Shown here piece after piece: positions 38,101 to 53,100 of a stretch of DNA of 64,000 nt; positions within the stretch are counted from its first letter, which is position 1; each line of letters begins with the position of its first letter. The DNA lies in contig NZ_AP018437.1 in assembly GCF_003966975.1 (NCBI RefSeq), forward strand, positions 3,100,001 to 3,164,000, in the 5' to 3' direction. The stretch is from Pelolinea submarina. Lineage in GTDB: Bacteria > Chloroflexota > Anaerolineae > Anaerolineales > Anaerolineaceae. Made by a program: the position numbers and the translations under genes. The notes beneath the pieces are model-generated. The model was given only the letters and a program-made list of their open reading frames with translations, was not told the origin of the DNA and made no database searches.

Positions 38101-41100
38101 CGTAGAACCCATCATAGCCATTGCCGCTCACGCTGGTTTGGCTGATCGACACGACGCCTTTGGAGTGAATCCAAATTCCATAACCGCCGTTATCTTGCGC
38201 GCTGTTCATCCAATTGGATGTGGTCACGTTTATGGTCACGTTGCCCTTACCGGTGCACAAACCGGTCACGTTATCCCACAGGCAGTTGTCCAATAACATG
38301 CCACCATCCGAATTGCGGGTTGCGTCCGAATTTGTGAGGGTTATTTGGCCGTTTGCGTAAATTTCAAGCCCAATACTGCCATTATCCTCGAAAAAGTTGG
38401 CTGTCACAGGGCCGCCCGACTTTGAACTGGTTAATGTGACCAGCGTCGGATACGTTGCGCCCCAACCAGCCACCAGCAAGCCATTCCTACCGTTGTTGCT
38501 GGACGTGATCGAGCTCAGGGTCACGGTCTTTCCACCGTTAATAATGATGCCATCCTTGCCATTTTCAAGCGCTAATGCTGTATTGATGGTAACAGAATTG
38601 GAAGTTACGATCCTGAGACCCATATCGCCATTTGAAGAAGCCTGCACATTCTTAAGGGTAACAACACCCAATCCTATAATGTAAATTCCTATATGGTCAT
38701 TATTGTCAGCTTGTACGTTTTCCAGCGAGATCTTGGCCGATGTGAGAATGCTGGAGTAGATGTAGATGCCATCACCATAGTAGGTTTTAGCGCCGCAGGG
38801 ATAGTTCATGTTGTCGCTCACAACCGCATTCTTGATCGTCAAAGCGCTGAAATTATCGATGGTCAAACCACGCCCAAAGTTGCCGGAAGCTTTGACACCG
38901 TTAAGGTTGATCGCACCGAGCGTATTGATGTACAGCCCATATTGATCGTGGTCGGCTTGATTTGTACCGTTGCCGCTGAACATGGAATTGGTGATGGTGA
39001 CCGTGCTGGTGGCATTGATCTGCGCGGCGGATTCGGAGTTCTGGATAAAAGTTGAACCGCTGATGGTAACGGCGCCGGCATGCGCCGGGGAACCACCGCT
39101 GAGGCCAACCACCAGGCCATCGCTGGTCGCGTTCTCTATAACCACATCTGTCAGCGTCAGCGTGCCGCTGCAATTTTCCACGAAGATACTGCCCCAAATG
39201 GTGAATCCGCTGAAAGTAAATCCGCCGGTATTGCCATCCAAAGTGATGGTGCCGGTGATGGAGGTCGTGTCCCATCCGCTGCCGATCAACCCGTTCAACT
39301 GGTTTTGATACACACCGCTGATGACAATGCCGCCTTCATCGCTAAAAGTACCGTCGAGATATAGCTTGCGGTCGCTCGGCAGCAGGCCGCTCTCGATCTT
39401 TTCCAATGCCGTGGTGATGGGAGTGGTGCTGACCCAGCAGGTGCCTCCTGCCACGCTGGTGCCGGTGTAGCAGTCCCCCGCGTCCGCAACCACCGAATAC
39501 CAAATCGTGCCCACTTTCCAGTAGGGGTCGCTGCCGCCGGCCTGGGCAGCGCCATCGGCGACTGTCTCGCCATCCGGGTTGACGATCTCGATATCCGCTT
39601 CCGCCAATATCCCGGCTGCGTCCTCATCCACAATTTCAGGCGATGGCAGATCTTCCCCAGGTACGTCAACCGGTTCGTCCCCGGCCGCAACCTCGCCACC
39701 ATCTTCCTCTGAAGATAGGGGATCGTCGACCTGTGTTTCAGCCGCTTCGTCGGCAGGTTCGGCAGCCCCTTCATCATCCGCTGCACCCGGATCGGCAGGC
39801 AAGCCTTCATCCGCGCTTTCCCCGCCCTCCTCGCCGATTGCTGCTTCATCCACCACGGGTGTTTCAACGGGGTCACCTGAGGCGTCCGTACCTTCGAGGC
39901 TTGCCTCTGCGCTCACCGGCGCGTCCGCCGGCAGGTCGCCATCGGCCAGGACCGTACCGCTGATGAAGAAGAGCGCCATCAATGCCAGCAGGCAGATCCA
40001 TAGCCCTCTGCACCGGTAATTCGCAAATTTTAAAACGTTCATTTCTATCCTCCGAATTTACTTATTTTGGGTCGATCAACTGACCCACAACCGTATAAAA
40101 ATAGTTAAATGGAAATGTAAAACTCAGGAACTTATGATTAAATAGATATCCCCGCTTCAAGCGAGAAAGATGAGATAGGCATTATGATGGATAGAACGTG
40201 ATGGCTTAATAATGATGGCTGGAGAATGATGGTTCGAGAATGATGGCGGGAAATTTACTATTAAATTGCTTACCCTCCTTGTATATCAGTAATTATTTAA
40301 TAACAATGTAAAAATTATAGCGAATTTTTTATACAAAAACAAGTTAAACAAATAGAGTTTTTTATACATTGGAAGGATGATTCTCTTCCTGTTTATGCTG
40401 AAGATCAAAAGAAAAAATGGATCCTTCGGAAAAAATGAGGGTATGGCTAATCAATTTAGTGGGAGGATATTGTCGCTAATGTATGATGTTTTGATCGATT
40501 GACTCGACAGCTCATATCATCGTATTGAAATCAGGATTATTAAATAGACAGGGAGGGCAATTACGCCCTCCCTGTTTTATACTGTAGACTTTCAATTTTG
40601 ATTAATGAGAATTAGTGATCTGCAAATTCTCATCACCACTATTATTCGTGTCATTACCGGTATAAACGGTATTGAGCAGCACCGGTTGAGGATAGGTTTC
40701 TACTGTATACACAATGCGTATACCGTGGCCCTCATTGCCCATAAAAGCTGAGGACTTGATGGTCGTCTTGGCTGCCTGACGCATGATGATGAGGACGCCG
40801 TCATTGTCGTCACTCCTGCCATTGGCAAAGCTGGAAACGTCCGTGAGGGTTACAGCGCCGCTGCTGTCCAGTCTGATGCCATCCAATCCTGAAGCCTTGA
40901 CGTAGGTCTTGGAAAGGCTGATGCCCATAGGCGCAGTCACGTAGATGCCGTCCAAACCGTTGTAACGCGCATCGATACTGCTCAGGGTAGCCATACCGCT
41001 GGTTTCAATGTGCAGTCCGTCGGCGCCGCTGTTCCAGAAGTAATTATCGCCGCTGACCATCACCTTGTTTTTTGTGTTGCCGTTATCATTGATGGCATAC

Positions 41101-44100
41101 ACACCATTTAGCCCATTACCCTGCGCGTTGATGTTATTGAGCGTGATGTTGCCCTGGCTGACCACCGATAAACCATCCGTGCCATTGTTGTACAGGTTCA
41201 GGTTCTTGGCAGTCACAGTTTTCGCAATCAGCGCGCTGCTGTTATCCACATCGATGCCTTTATCACTATTGCTCATGGCAGTGACATAATTCAGGCTGAC
41301 CGTGCCGTTGGTATTAATCACCAGGCCCTGCCAGCCATTGGCGTTAAAAGTGCTGCGGCTCGTGTCGCTAGACCCATTCACTGTGACCGTGCCATAACCG
41401 CTGCTGTTATCCAGCTTTACTCCTTCCGTACCGTTGGAATTAGCTTGAACGTTCAGAAGGCTGATGTTGCCCTGGGTCACCAAGAACAAGCCGGTTAAGG
41501 AATTATGGCTCAAGTCGTTGGTATCCTTACCGGAGAAGATCACATTCTTAGCGGTTTGAATATTCAGCCCATCCACGTAATAATAGGTCATGTCACCGAA
41601 ATTCTCGTTGTTGACGCTCAGGCGGTAGAAACCGCTGTTGTTGCCGGCTTCGGTGACTTCGACATAATAGTAACCGCTCGAAGCAGCCGTCCAGGTGGCG
41701 GTCAGGGCATTGGTGCCCGTTCCGCTAACCGAATCGAACGAGACTACGTCCCCATCGCTATTGTAGAGCGCCAGGCTGCCGATGAAATTATTGACATCCA
41801 AATTGCTATCGTCGCTGGCATTCAAGCGGAAGGTGTATTCCACGCCTGTTTCCGCGTCGAAACCCCATTGGTCCGCGGAAACATCCGCGTTGTAGTAATC
41901 GCTGACCGCTCCCCCATTGCTAATGGAATCATGGGTTTTAAAATTGTCTTTGGCAGTGATCGTGCTCAAGGTCACCTGGCCATTACTATAAATGTTGATA
42001 CCGGTATCGTTGTTGTTGTTGGAGGATACTTTCTTAAGAGTGACATTTCCAACACCTTGTTGGTTGTTCAGCGTGAAACCAACGAAGTTGTTGCTGCCAT
42101 TCACATTGGTCAGGCTGATATTGCCATAGGAGTTGACATACATTCCGGTGCCATTCCGATTGCTTACCAAATTGCTCAGGGTTACCGTACCTTTGCCACG
42201 GCAGACGTTCAGGGCAGAATCGTATATACAATTTTCCAGAAAGAACCCTTCCCGGGAATTATCCTGCGCTGTCAGGCCGTTCAATACGATATTGCCCAAC
42301 GTGCTCACAGTCAGTCCGGTCCAACCATTGTTTGCCAGTATATCGCCCGACCCAACGTTTTTATCCAGGATAGTCACAATACCCTTGGCGGATGGATTTT
42401 CCAGGCTCAAACCCGAACGGAAGTTGTTGGACGCCGTTGGATTGGTGATCGAAATATTGCCATTGGAAATGATCTTCAAACCATAACTGTCATTTCCGTC
42501 AAACGTATTTGACAGATTATTGGACGTGGTGGATACCGTAACATTAGCCTTGGCTGCCGAATTGTCCAACACAGCGCCGCTTCCGGGATAAATAACATGG
42601 GTCTGATCAGGGTCGTTAAACATCAACGTATAAATGGTCGTCCCATCGTACTCACCCGAATACTGGACCCAGATGGAATACCAATCGCTGGAGGTCAATG
42701 TCAGGGTGATGCGTGTATAGTTGTCGTCATAATTGCCGCTCTCGCTGGCAATCACCTCATATATACTGTTATACAGGGTAACCACAGATTGGAAGTCGTC
42801 CACTTTTACAATAATGTCGATTTCATCTCCCGCGTTGCCGTAGAAACCCCAAACCTCCCCGCCGTCTGAACCGATAAAATTATCTTCGATCGTGATCGGC
42901 CCTTTCAGCGGACCGCCGATTGTGGGAGAATGATTTTCTTTGGCGCTGGAACCGCTGAAAGTGATGGCCCCAGCGGTCAGGACGTAAACGCCCATGCCGT
43001 TGTTCTGGTCGAAAGTGCTGTCCAGGATGCTGACCAACTGGCCTTTGGGTGCCGACAGGTTGGTCAAATAAGCACCATTGCGATCATTACTACTGGCGCT
43101 GACCTGGCTGAGTTTTATGGCACCCTGGGTATCCACATACATCCCTTCGTAACCATTTGTGTCGGCATTGGTTTGGCTGATAGCCACCACACCCTTGGAA
43201 AGCACCCACAAGCCATATTCATTGTTTCCCTTGATGCTGTTTATCCAATTGGAAGATGTAACGTTGATGTTGACATTGCCACTGCCGCTGCACAGACCTG
43301 TCTCGCTATTCATCAGGCAGTTATCCAACGTCACTCCCCGACCAGAATTATTAATAGAGTCAATATTGGTTAGCGTGATTTGCCCTTTGGCAAACACTTT
43401 GATGCCGTCCTCACCATTTTCTTCGATGTGATTTGCCATGACACCGCCGCCCGATTTGGGGCTGCTGATGGTGACCAGGGTCGGGTAAGTACTGCCCCAG
43501 CCCTCGACCAGAATACCATTTGCTCCGTTGAAACTCGAGGTGATCGAGTTCAGCGTGACCGTTTTGGCAGACGCGATATAAATGCCCTGCGCGGAATTAT
43601 CCTCAACATGGGCGCCATTGATGGTGACCGCGTTGGATGTCTGCACGTCGATGCCGGAATCGCCATTAGCAATGGCTTCCGCGTTTTTCAAAGACACAAT
43701 ACCCATTCCGTTGATGTAGATGCCGAAATGGCCATTGTTGTTAGCTTCGATATTTTCCAGCGTGACTTTTCCCGTCAATATACCGCCGGGATACACATAG
43801 AAGCCATCCCCAGCATAAGTGAAATAGCTCTTATTGCTATTGGTGATGATATTTTTGGCGGTCAGCGCGCTGAAATTACCAATGTCGATCCCGCGTCCAT
43901 AGTTGGCGCTGGCGGTGACGCCGTTCAGGTTAATGACACCGGTGGTGTTGATGTACAACCCGGTTTGTTTCAGATTGTCAAGACTAATTCCATTGTTATT
44001 AAAAGTCGAATTGGTGATGGTCACGGTACTGGTGGCTTTGATGAGTGCGCCAGAGTAATTGCTTTCATTAAAGGATGAATCACTAATGGTGACCGAGCCG

Positions 44101-47100
44101 CTGTGCGCGGGTGTACCGTCCGCCATACCTACTTCCAGTCCATTCCCGTATGGATTGGAAACATTCATGTCTGTCATGACCAGGTTGCCGGCGCTGTTCT
44201 CCACTTCGATGCCGCCGGTGATGGTCAAACCGCTGAATGTGAACCCGCCCTTGTTGCCATCCAATGTGATTTTGCCGATGACCGTAGTGGTTTGTGAACC
44301 GCTGCCAATCAAACCATTCAGTTGGCTGAGGTACACACCGCTGATCAGGATATCGCCTTCATCGAAAGTGCCTTCATCGATATACAACTTCTTATCGCTC
44401 GGCAGCAAACCGCTTTCAATCTTTTCCAAAGCGGTCGTGATGGGTGTGCTGCTGACCCAGCATGTGCCTCCGCCCACACTGGTGCCTTCGTAGCAATCGG
44501 CTTCGTTCGCAACAACGGAGTACCAAGTGGTGCCCACTTTCCAACGCGGGTCGCTGCCCGTTGTGGGTAAGCTGTTATCCGGTGTGACAGTCTCTCCATC
44601 CTGATTGACAATTTCCACAACAGGTTCATCCGCAAGCGGCGCGGTCGGGTCAGTGGTTTCGCCGATCTCATCGCCGGTCTCATCGCCAGCCTCATCGCCG
44701 GCTTCATTCTCGGCTGCGTCCCCATCCGGCGTCTCGGATTCATCCGCGGGGTCCGGCTCATCCACGTCCGAAGCGGGGTCTTCCGCAGGTTGTGGATCTT
44801 CCTCACCCTCATCCGCACTGACTTCTGCGCCCGCAGGATCGTCCACCGCGGGGCTTTCAGCGCCAATTTCATCCGGGGAAGGAGCAGGCTCGTCTACGAC
44901 CTCTTCCGCGGGAAGTGTTTCCTCGACCGCAGGCGTACTATCCGTCGGAGGATCACTCGGCAAGTCGCTATCCGCGAAGACCACACCACTGAAAAACAGA
45001 GTGGCCATCAATACCAGTAAAAAAGCCCACAGGTTTGCCTTGCCTTTCTTTTGCCATTTTGTAATCTTCATTTCAATCTCCTTTGTTGGATTTCCCTTGT
45101 TCTTAAATGAAAAATGTTTGTTTAGTGTTATTCGGTAATGGTTTTTTGAAGATTTTCTCCTATTGCAATTTGCCACTGTTTCCGCCCAACCGGCAAGTTG
45201 AAATTCCCTAATTACCCGCGAAAACTGAAATGTCTGTGAAAACTACTAATCTCCGCCTAAGCAGGCGGGAAAAGAATTTGTCGATATTTTTAAATTATCA
45301 GGAGGTTTGTTTTGATTTTCTCCCTATTCTGAACAAAAGATCATTAAACGATTTCATTATATACATTAATAAAATTAAATCAATTATTTTCTTGTAATGA
45401 GACTGTCACAAACTATTAATAACGGTTGGATCCTTGCATTGGGACAAACCAGATAAAAAGTAATCTTCTTTTCGCCTTTTTTCTTCTTATAATAAAGAAA
45501 ACTTTGAAAGCGAAAATGACCTTCATTAAATGACCAATCCCGATATGAACATCTCATTCGACCTGCGCACCCAGGTCCTGACCGCCTGCCGGCACCTGCT
45601 GAGCGAGATCAACCGCGACCCGGCCACGCCCACCTACGGCTGTTTTGACCGGCGCTATTGGGGCTGGAAGCTGGTGGACTTTCCCGAAGCCACCTTCCAG
45701 CGCAACCTGTCGGCGTTGGCGTGGCTGCTCCAGCAGCCGGAGGCGCAGGAAATGCAGGCCATGCTGACAAGCACCCTCCAAGCCGGTTTGTTGTACGCCG
45801 CGCGCATCCAGCACCACAGCGGTTCCTTCGACCAGGCCTACCCCTACGAAGAGAGCTATGGCGCCGCTGCTTTTCTGGTGCCCGACCTGCTGGATGCCTA
45901 TCTGGCCGTCAAAGCCGATTGTGACTATGATGCCCAACTGACTATCGAGGCCATGCTGGCGAAAGCGGCTGCCTTCCTTTATCATCACGCCGAACTGCAC
46001 GGCACCATCTCTAATCATCTGGCCGGTGCGGCGCTGGCGCTGCTGAAGGCCGGAAACTTTCTCAAGCAGCCGGATTACAACGCCAAAAGCCGCGAGATCC
46101 TGGATTTCATCCTCAGCAAACAATCCAAAGAAGGTTGGTATGTGGAATATGGCGGGGCCGACCCCGGTTATCAAACCCTGTGCATGTATTACCTGGCGCA
46201 GATCTATGCCATTGCGCCTTATGATGAATTGCAGAAATCTCTGTCCGCTTCGCTGGACTTTCTGCAATATTTCGCCCAACCGGACGGCAGTTTCGGCGGA
46301 GAATACGGCAGCCGCCGCACCGAGATCTACTACCCGGGCGGCATTGCCCTGCTAAGCGGCGAATTCCCGCTGGCCGCGGCCCTGACCGCGCACATGCTGG
46401 ATGGCATCGAACAGGGGCGCACCACGCGTCTGGCCGACATGGACATGGGCAACACCGCCCCCCTGCTGAACAACACCATCAAAGCGCTGCCTTACCGGGA
46501 TATCCGTGCGAAAGTTGGCCTGCCATTTAAAGCGGAGACACTTGCACAAGATTTCCCCGAGGCGGGTATTTTCATCCGCGCGACTGAAAAATATTATTGC
46601 GTGGTGGGGGCTTCCACCGGCGGTGTGACCAAGGTCTATGACAAGAAAAAATCTCAGTTAGTGTGGGACGACTGCGGCCTGCTGGGACAAACCGGCCGCG
46701 ATGCGATCATTTCTACCCAGGCAGCCGCGCCCGACCAGGGCTGGAAAACGGATACGGATAAATTGGAATTGTGGGGCAATTTTCAGCCGATTAAAAGCAC
46801 TCTGCCCGGCCCGGGCAACTTCCTGGTGCTGCGCCTGATGAACCTGACCGTCATGCGCGTGGGGTTCCTCAACGAGCTGGTCAAGAAAATGATGGTGCGA
46901 ATGCTGATCAGCGGCGGGAGCAGCCTACCCCTCAAACGCACGCGCCGGCTGGTTTTCACTAAAGACAAGATCAGCATCCACGACCGGGTGGAAAAAACCG
47001 GCAGCATGCAGGTGAAAGCGCTGCGCTACGGCGGTAAGTTCTCCGCCATTCACATGGCCTCTTCGCGCTACTTCGCGCCTAACCAGGCCAACACACAGGA

Positions 47101-50100
47101 GCTGCCGGCGCTGGACGTTCAGGCGCTCAACCGCGATGGGGTTTGCGAATATCAGATAGAGATCAAAATTGGGAGTTAGCGGGCACTAGTAGAATATCCA
47201 GCCGAGATTCCTCTCTCGTGCCCTCACGGGGCACTCCGCTCGGAATGACAATGTTAGGGGTATCCAGAAGATGCCGGTCAGTGTCATCCTGAGGGAGCGC
47301 TTGCCCTGAGTTCGTCGAAGGGAAGCGACCGTGAGGATCTCGGATGGCATTTCGCCTATTCGAGTCTTCCTATCCTTCCGGCCGAGATTCCTTCCCCTGG
47401 GGAATGCTTCGCGATCGCCCTAAAGGGCTCGGAATGACAGTTCAGGGATATCTGTGTTCATCTGTGGTTAATAAAATCGGGCTGAGAACTTCAGCCCGTT
47501 TCTTACTTATTTTTTGCTTTTATAAATTCGCAAATACGTAGTGGGGTCACAGGGATCCAACGCGTCGGTATGCTGGTACTCGTCGAAATCATCCGCATTG
47601 AGGAAAGTCAGCCATCCACCGATCATTTTAATGTTATTGTTGACGACAAAATCAGCCTCGACGCGCCAGACTTCCACCGATTCCTGATTGTAATAGCCGC
47701 TCTTTTCCAACTCCGCGCGATCGCCGCCTACTCGTTTGGAATAGACGCCGTTCAATAGCTGCGGCTGGACGTACACATCCGGGATATAGAGTAACGGCGT
47801 GACCACACTGCTGCCGGCCCAATAAACGGTCGAACCGGTCGGGATCAATTCCTGCAGCTGCTTGCCGACTGTCTCATAAGCGGCCAGTACATCCCCGCCG
47901 CAGGTGTTCTCCGTGACCATGCTGCCCAACAATGGGCTGGGCATCAGCACGAAACCCAATATAACCAGCGCGATCAGCATAAAATTACCAATATACGCGA
48001 ACTTCTTCTTTCCCATCCAGCGGTACAGTCCCCATACCAGCAGTAGAAAAACGACCGTAACTCCCAGGCCGAAAGCAACCGACAGATACGGAAGAAGCTG
48101 GTTATACGTATAACCGAAGCGGTTCTCAAACAGCTTCCACAGTTCCGTGCTGCCGGAAAGGAGCTTGCCGCCCTTGACGCGCGGAACGGCCAGGCTCATC
48201 ACCCAGCGCCCGACTGTCTCCAGACTGCCCAGGAAGGCGCCCGGCAGGAACACCAGCACCAGCAGCAGCGCCCACAACGTGTTCACCCTGGATTTCAGTT
48301 CGGCCAGGTTGCTAAGCGCGATGACCGCCAGCAGCATGGCAATGGGGATGAAGAATGCCAGGTAGTTGGGGAAGCAGTACACACAGTAATCCTTCCCCAA
48401 TGAAGCCCAGGCGTGCATCAGGAACATGACAGTGAACAGCACCAGCAGGTAAGCCGCCATACTGCGCTCGTACTTCGATCGCCAGGCTTCTTTGCGCGGC
48501 AGGGCCAGCAGGCACAGCAACACCCCGATCAGCGGGATAAAGTAATAACGCACTGCCGTAAAGAACGAAGTGAAGCGTGTCAGCAGGCCAATGTCCGGCG
48601 ACCAAACCTGCTCGCCTCCGCCTGAAACCGTATAAAGGTTGAAGGTTTTCTTGATAAAGCCGGGCAGCCACACCGCCCATAAACTGAGGATCTTCGGGAA
48701 GAAGACTACATGCATCAATAGGAAGGGCAAACCGGCGCTCAACAGTGCTACCCAACCGGCCTTCCTGCCGAACAGAAAATAGGCATACAGCACCACGAAG
48801 ACCATCATGAAGATCATGTTCTGGCGTGTCAGCGTGGCCAGCGCGCAGAAGAATGCGCCCAGCCCGATCTGCAGTAGACTGCGTTTCTCATCAATCAGGA
48901 AATACAGCGCCCAGGTCACCAGGCAGGCCACAATCACCTGCGAAACTGCCTGCACGTAGGTCTTGATCAAGGCCGGATTGAGCGCAAAGAACAGCAGCGC
49001 CAGCAATGCCCACCATTTTCCGCGCAGCCGCCGCACCAGCATCCACATGCCCAGCATCATCAACAGTGCGACAAAGATAGCAAAATAACGCCCGGTTTGC
49101 AGACTGGGACCAAAAATGGCCTGCGCCAAACCGGGAATGTAATACGCCAGCGGCATGTTGTTGGTCCAAGGGCCGTAATCCTGGAATGGCTGGTAGATGC
49201 CTTTGACGTAGTAGTAGCCTTTGATCAGGAAGGAACCTTCATCCACGCGCGAGGGCATCTGATGCGCATAAATAACCGCCTGAACCAGAAAAGCCATTAC
49301 CACGACCATCAATATCAGAGTGTAGATCCACTGGTTATCCCGGATTTTTTTTAGGATTTCATTCATTATGCAAGTCCTGTAAAGTCAGATCTTCTTTATA
49401 CATAACCACTTTGAATTCCAGTATACGGAATCAGCGTAATTATACAATCGCCTAATTATAAGCATATGGCACCGATTTTCAGGGCAATCCTCAAGCACCT
49501 TGTATGAAAGGCTGGTTCCAATTTCTAAGGACATCCACTTCGATCCCAACGATCTCATATTGCCCAACCATTCCGGAAAAAAGAGGGAAATAGCGATTAG
49601 TCGAATCGTTAAGCCCTTCGACCTCATTACCTGTGAGTTATCCAAAATCCGGCAGTATTTCTCCGGGATCCTCCACACGCCAGTCAGGACTGGGTTATTT
49701 AAAGTGATATATTAATGAATGCTAAATTCTATTTGTATTATTGGAGTTATTAATGAGCAGGGAGAACGCTAGTATTTCCATTGATGTAGATACGCTCTCA
49801 TCAATATATAAAGGTCAAGGCTGCACACGGCCCGGGGGATATACCTACGTTGAACTTCAAACCGGCCTTGAAAATCTCGCGAGATTTTTTGAAAAGTGGA
49901 ATATTAAGACCTCACTTTTTATGGTGGGCAATGATTTCAAACTTCCTAAAAACCGTTCTTACATCCAGGATATTCATAAAGCCGGCCATGAGATTGCCAA
50001 CCACTCCATGAGCCATCCGCAGGGCTTCAGATGGTTGTCACTTCAGGAAAAAGAAAACGAAATATTAGGCATGGGAGAGATCTGCAAGGAAGTTGTCGGT

Positions 50101-53100
50101 GAGTATCCGGTTGGATTTCGCTCGCCAGGGTGGAATACGGATGATATGACCATCTCTATTCTAAAAAAAGCCGGATATATCTACGAATCCTCCGTCTTCC
50201 CCACATCCATCATGCCCCTGATGAAATTGGTCCATTGGCTCAATATGTCAAAACAAACCAAAACCGACCGAACGACGATGGGCCAGATAAACTATATGTT
50301 TGCACCAGTTAAGCCTTATAAAACCAGCCTGCATTCACTTTCAAGCAAGGGAGAAGATGGGTTGATCGAATTTCCGATATCTGTATCCCCGGTTTTAAGA
50401 ATTCCCTTCTTCGCGACTTTCTTATTGTTTACCGGCGCGAACTTCAGCCAGCTCCTCTACCGGCAGATCCACAAGTGCAAGATGCCGATTCACTTTCAGA
50501 TGCATCTTTCCGATTTTGTCGATTATGATCTTCCCGAACTTGCCAATCAAATCCCTGTGAGTGGGTCGGGCACTGCCGTACCGCAAGCCCTGCACACACC
50601 TTTATCCAAAAAACTCGAACTCTTTGGCCAAATGATCGAATTAATGGTTGCAGATTACGATTTCTCAACACTCAAGCAGTGGGCAAAAAGGATTGATGTT
50701 TAAGGGATGATCCCTCGCTTAAAACCTTACCTCGCTCAAGAAGAATTTTCTGCTCTGTTCCATTCACATAGCAGTTCTGTAATGTTGTTCGAGGATCAAT
50801 TTGCTGAGGTATTTAGCGTCAAGCATGCGCTGACCTTCCCCTATGGGCGGAGCGCCTTATGGGCCTTTTTTAAAGCCATGCAGATCCAGGGGGAAGATAT
50901 CGTACAGCCTGCCTATACCTGCTCGGTGGTTGCCCACGCAACCGTCCTGAGCGGGAACAATCCGGTCTTTGTCGATAATTCTCTGTCCGATTACAACATG
51001 GACTACGCTTTGTTGGCGGAAGCGATCACAGCGCGGACGCGCGTTGTCATTCCCACGCACATCTTTGGTTATCCCATGGATGTCGTCCGGGTAAATGAAA
51101 TTGTCCGTGAGGCCGAGCAGTGTTATGGACACCGCATTTACGTGATCCAGGACTGCGCACATTCCTTTGAGGCAGAATCCAACGAAGCATCCGTGATAAA
51201 AGCCGGCGACGGCGCCCTTTTTGGCCTGGGGATCAGCAAGCAGATCACCTCGATCTTCGGCGGGGTGTTCACCACGGACGACGATGAGATCGCAGGGCGG
51301 ATGCGAGACTGGCGGGATCGTAATTTCAAAACCGCCGATTGGGGTAGATGCCTTGATCGCGCGCTCTATCTTTTGGCCGTTTATCCCGCTTTCAACGAGA
51401 CATTCTATGGGCTCGTCTATTGGCTGCAGGAAAAGACGCCGCTATTGAACCGCCTGACCAAGGCCTACCATTTGGACGAGAAGATCCACTTTCCACCCGA
51501 TTTTCAGATCCAAATGAGCGGAGTCGAGGCCAGCGTCGGCTTGGCGCAGCTAAGCAAGTATTCCGAGATCAAAAAATCACGGCGGGCAATCGCTGAACGA
51601 TATTTCAACGAACTATCCCTACCTGCATCCTGGATCCTGCCGCCCAAGGTGAATGGGGCAACCTATTCCCATTTCGCAATTCGTGTACCGGACAATAAGG
51701 AAGTCATGGATTATGCCGCGCAAAAAGGTGTGCAGCTTGGCCAACTGATCGAATACAGCGTTCCCCATTTATCCGCATACAGCGCCTACAAAGGGAATCG
51801 CGAATTTCCCAACAGCCTGTACTGCAGCCAGCACATGATCAACCTGCCGATTCACCCTGGCTTGAAACAAAGCCAAATTGAAAAGATCATCTCTGCCCTT
51901 AATGCGTATCGGGTGGAACAATGAAAGCGGTCCACGTTGAGCAGTTGAAACCGGAATGGATCGCGGAGGTCGCTCAAATTCACATGGACGCGCTGCCCAA
52001 CGACTTTCTGCCGGGTCTGGGCTTCAATTTCCTCAACACGGTTTTCTACCCGGGTGTGCTGAAATCCAACCACGCTAAAACCTTTATCGCTGTCGCGGAC
52101 AACCAGCCGCTCGGTTTCGTGATCGTCGCCCAAAACAGTGCGCGGTTATTCAGCGAAATTGTCAGAGATAACTTATGGGAATTTGTAAAAATAGGCCTGC
52201 TTACTTCCCTATCCTCCTTCGCCCAATTCAGAAAGAATGTCCAAATACTCTTCTCTTCGTTAAAAAAAGACGCAGCAAGTCAATATGGGGAGATCTATGA
52301 GATCGCGGTGCGTCCGGACAATCAGGGCCGGGGAATGGGCAAAATGCTGGTGCAAGCATCCCAGGATTACTTGAAACATGAAGGGCTGCCGGGCATATCC
52401 ATCAAGACACGCCGGGACAACACAGCCTGGATACAGTTTTTCCTACATCAAGGCTGGCAATTGAGCCATGAAGTCAATTTAATCGGCAACCAATACGTCA
52501 TATTAGTTTCTGCTTTCTAGACTTATTTACAGTTTTATCAGAAAAGGGGCGCAATAAAAAAGACGGTTTTAAACCTCCAAGTCAGTATGATCTCGCCATT
52601 TGGAAAACCGCAGATGTATTTCATCTTCCCCTCATGGGAAATATAGAACCTGTTGGGAATCAAACGGGCTTTGAAAGAAAAAGGCAGGTTGTTGATCAGC
52701 CTATCCATTATGAACATGTGAATACCTATCCCGAAATTGCCGTGATCGTGTTTGAAGTATTCAGGGTTATAAGGAAGCATTATTTCCCCTTCCCGTTTCT
52801 GCCTTCCCACCACCTCAATGGCGTCATATATTTGCATGCAGAGAATTATTTCCTTCCAGCCAGATCAAAATTCCAACTTAAAAACACGAATGCCTTCTTC
52901 GGAAGGCATTCATTATGGTCAAGAAAACCGGTTAATCCGCTATTTTCGTGATGATTATTCAGTTTCTTCTTCGGGCCAGGAAACGATCAATTGGTTTTCC
53001 TCACCCAAGATCAACACCGCGCGGGCTTCAAATTTTCGCTGTTCCTCTCCGAGGACATACACCTCCACGCCGTCCGGGAAACGGATGGATTCATTCTCGG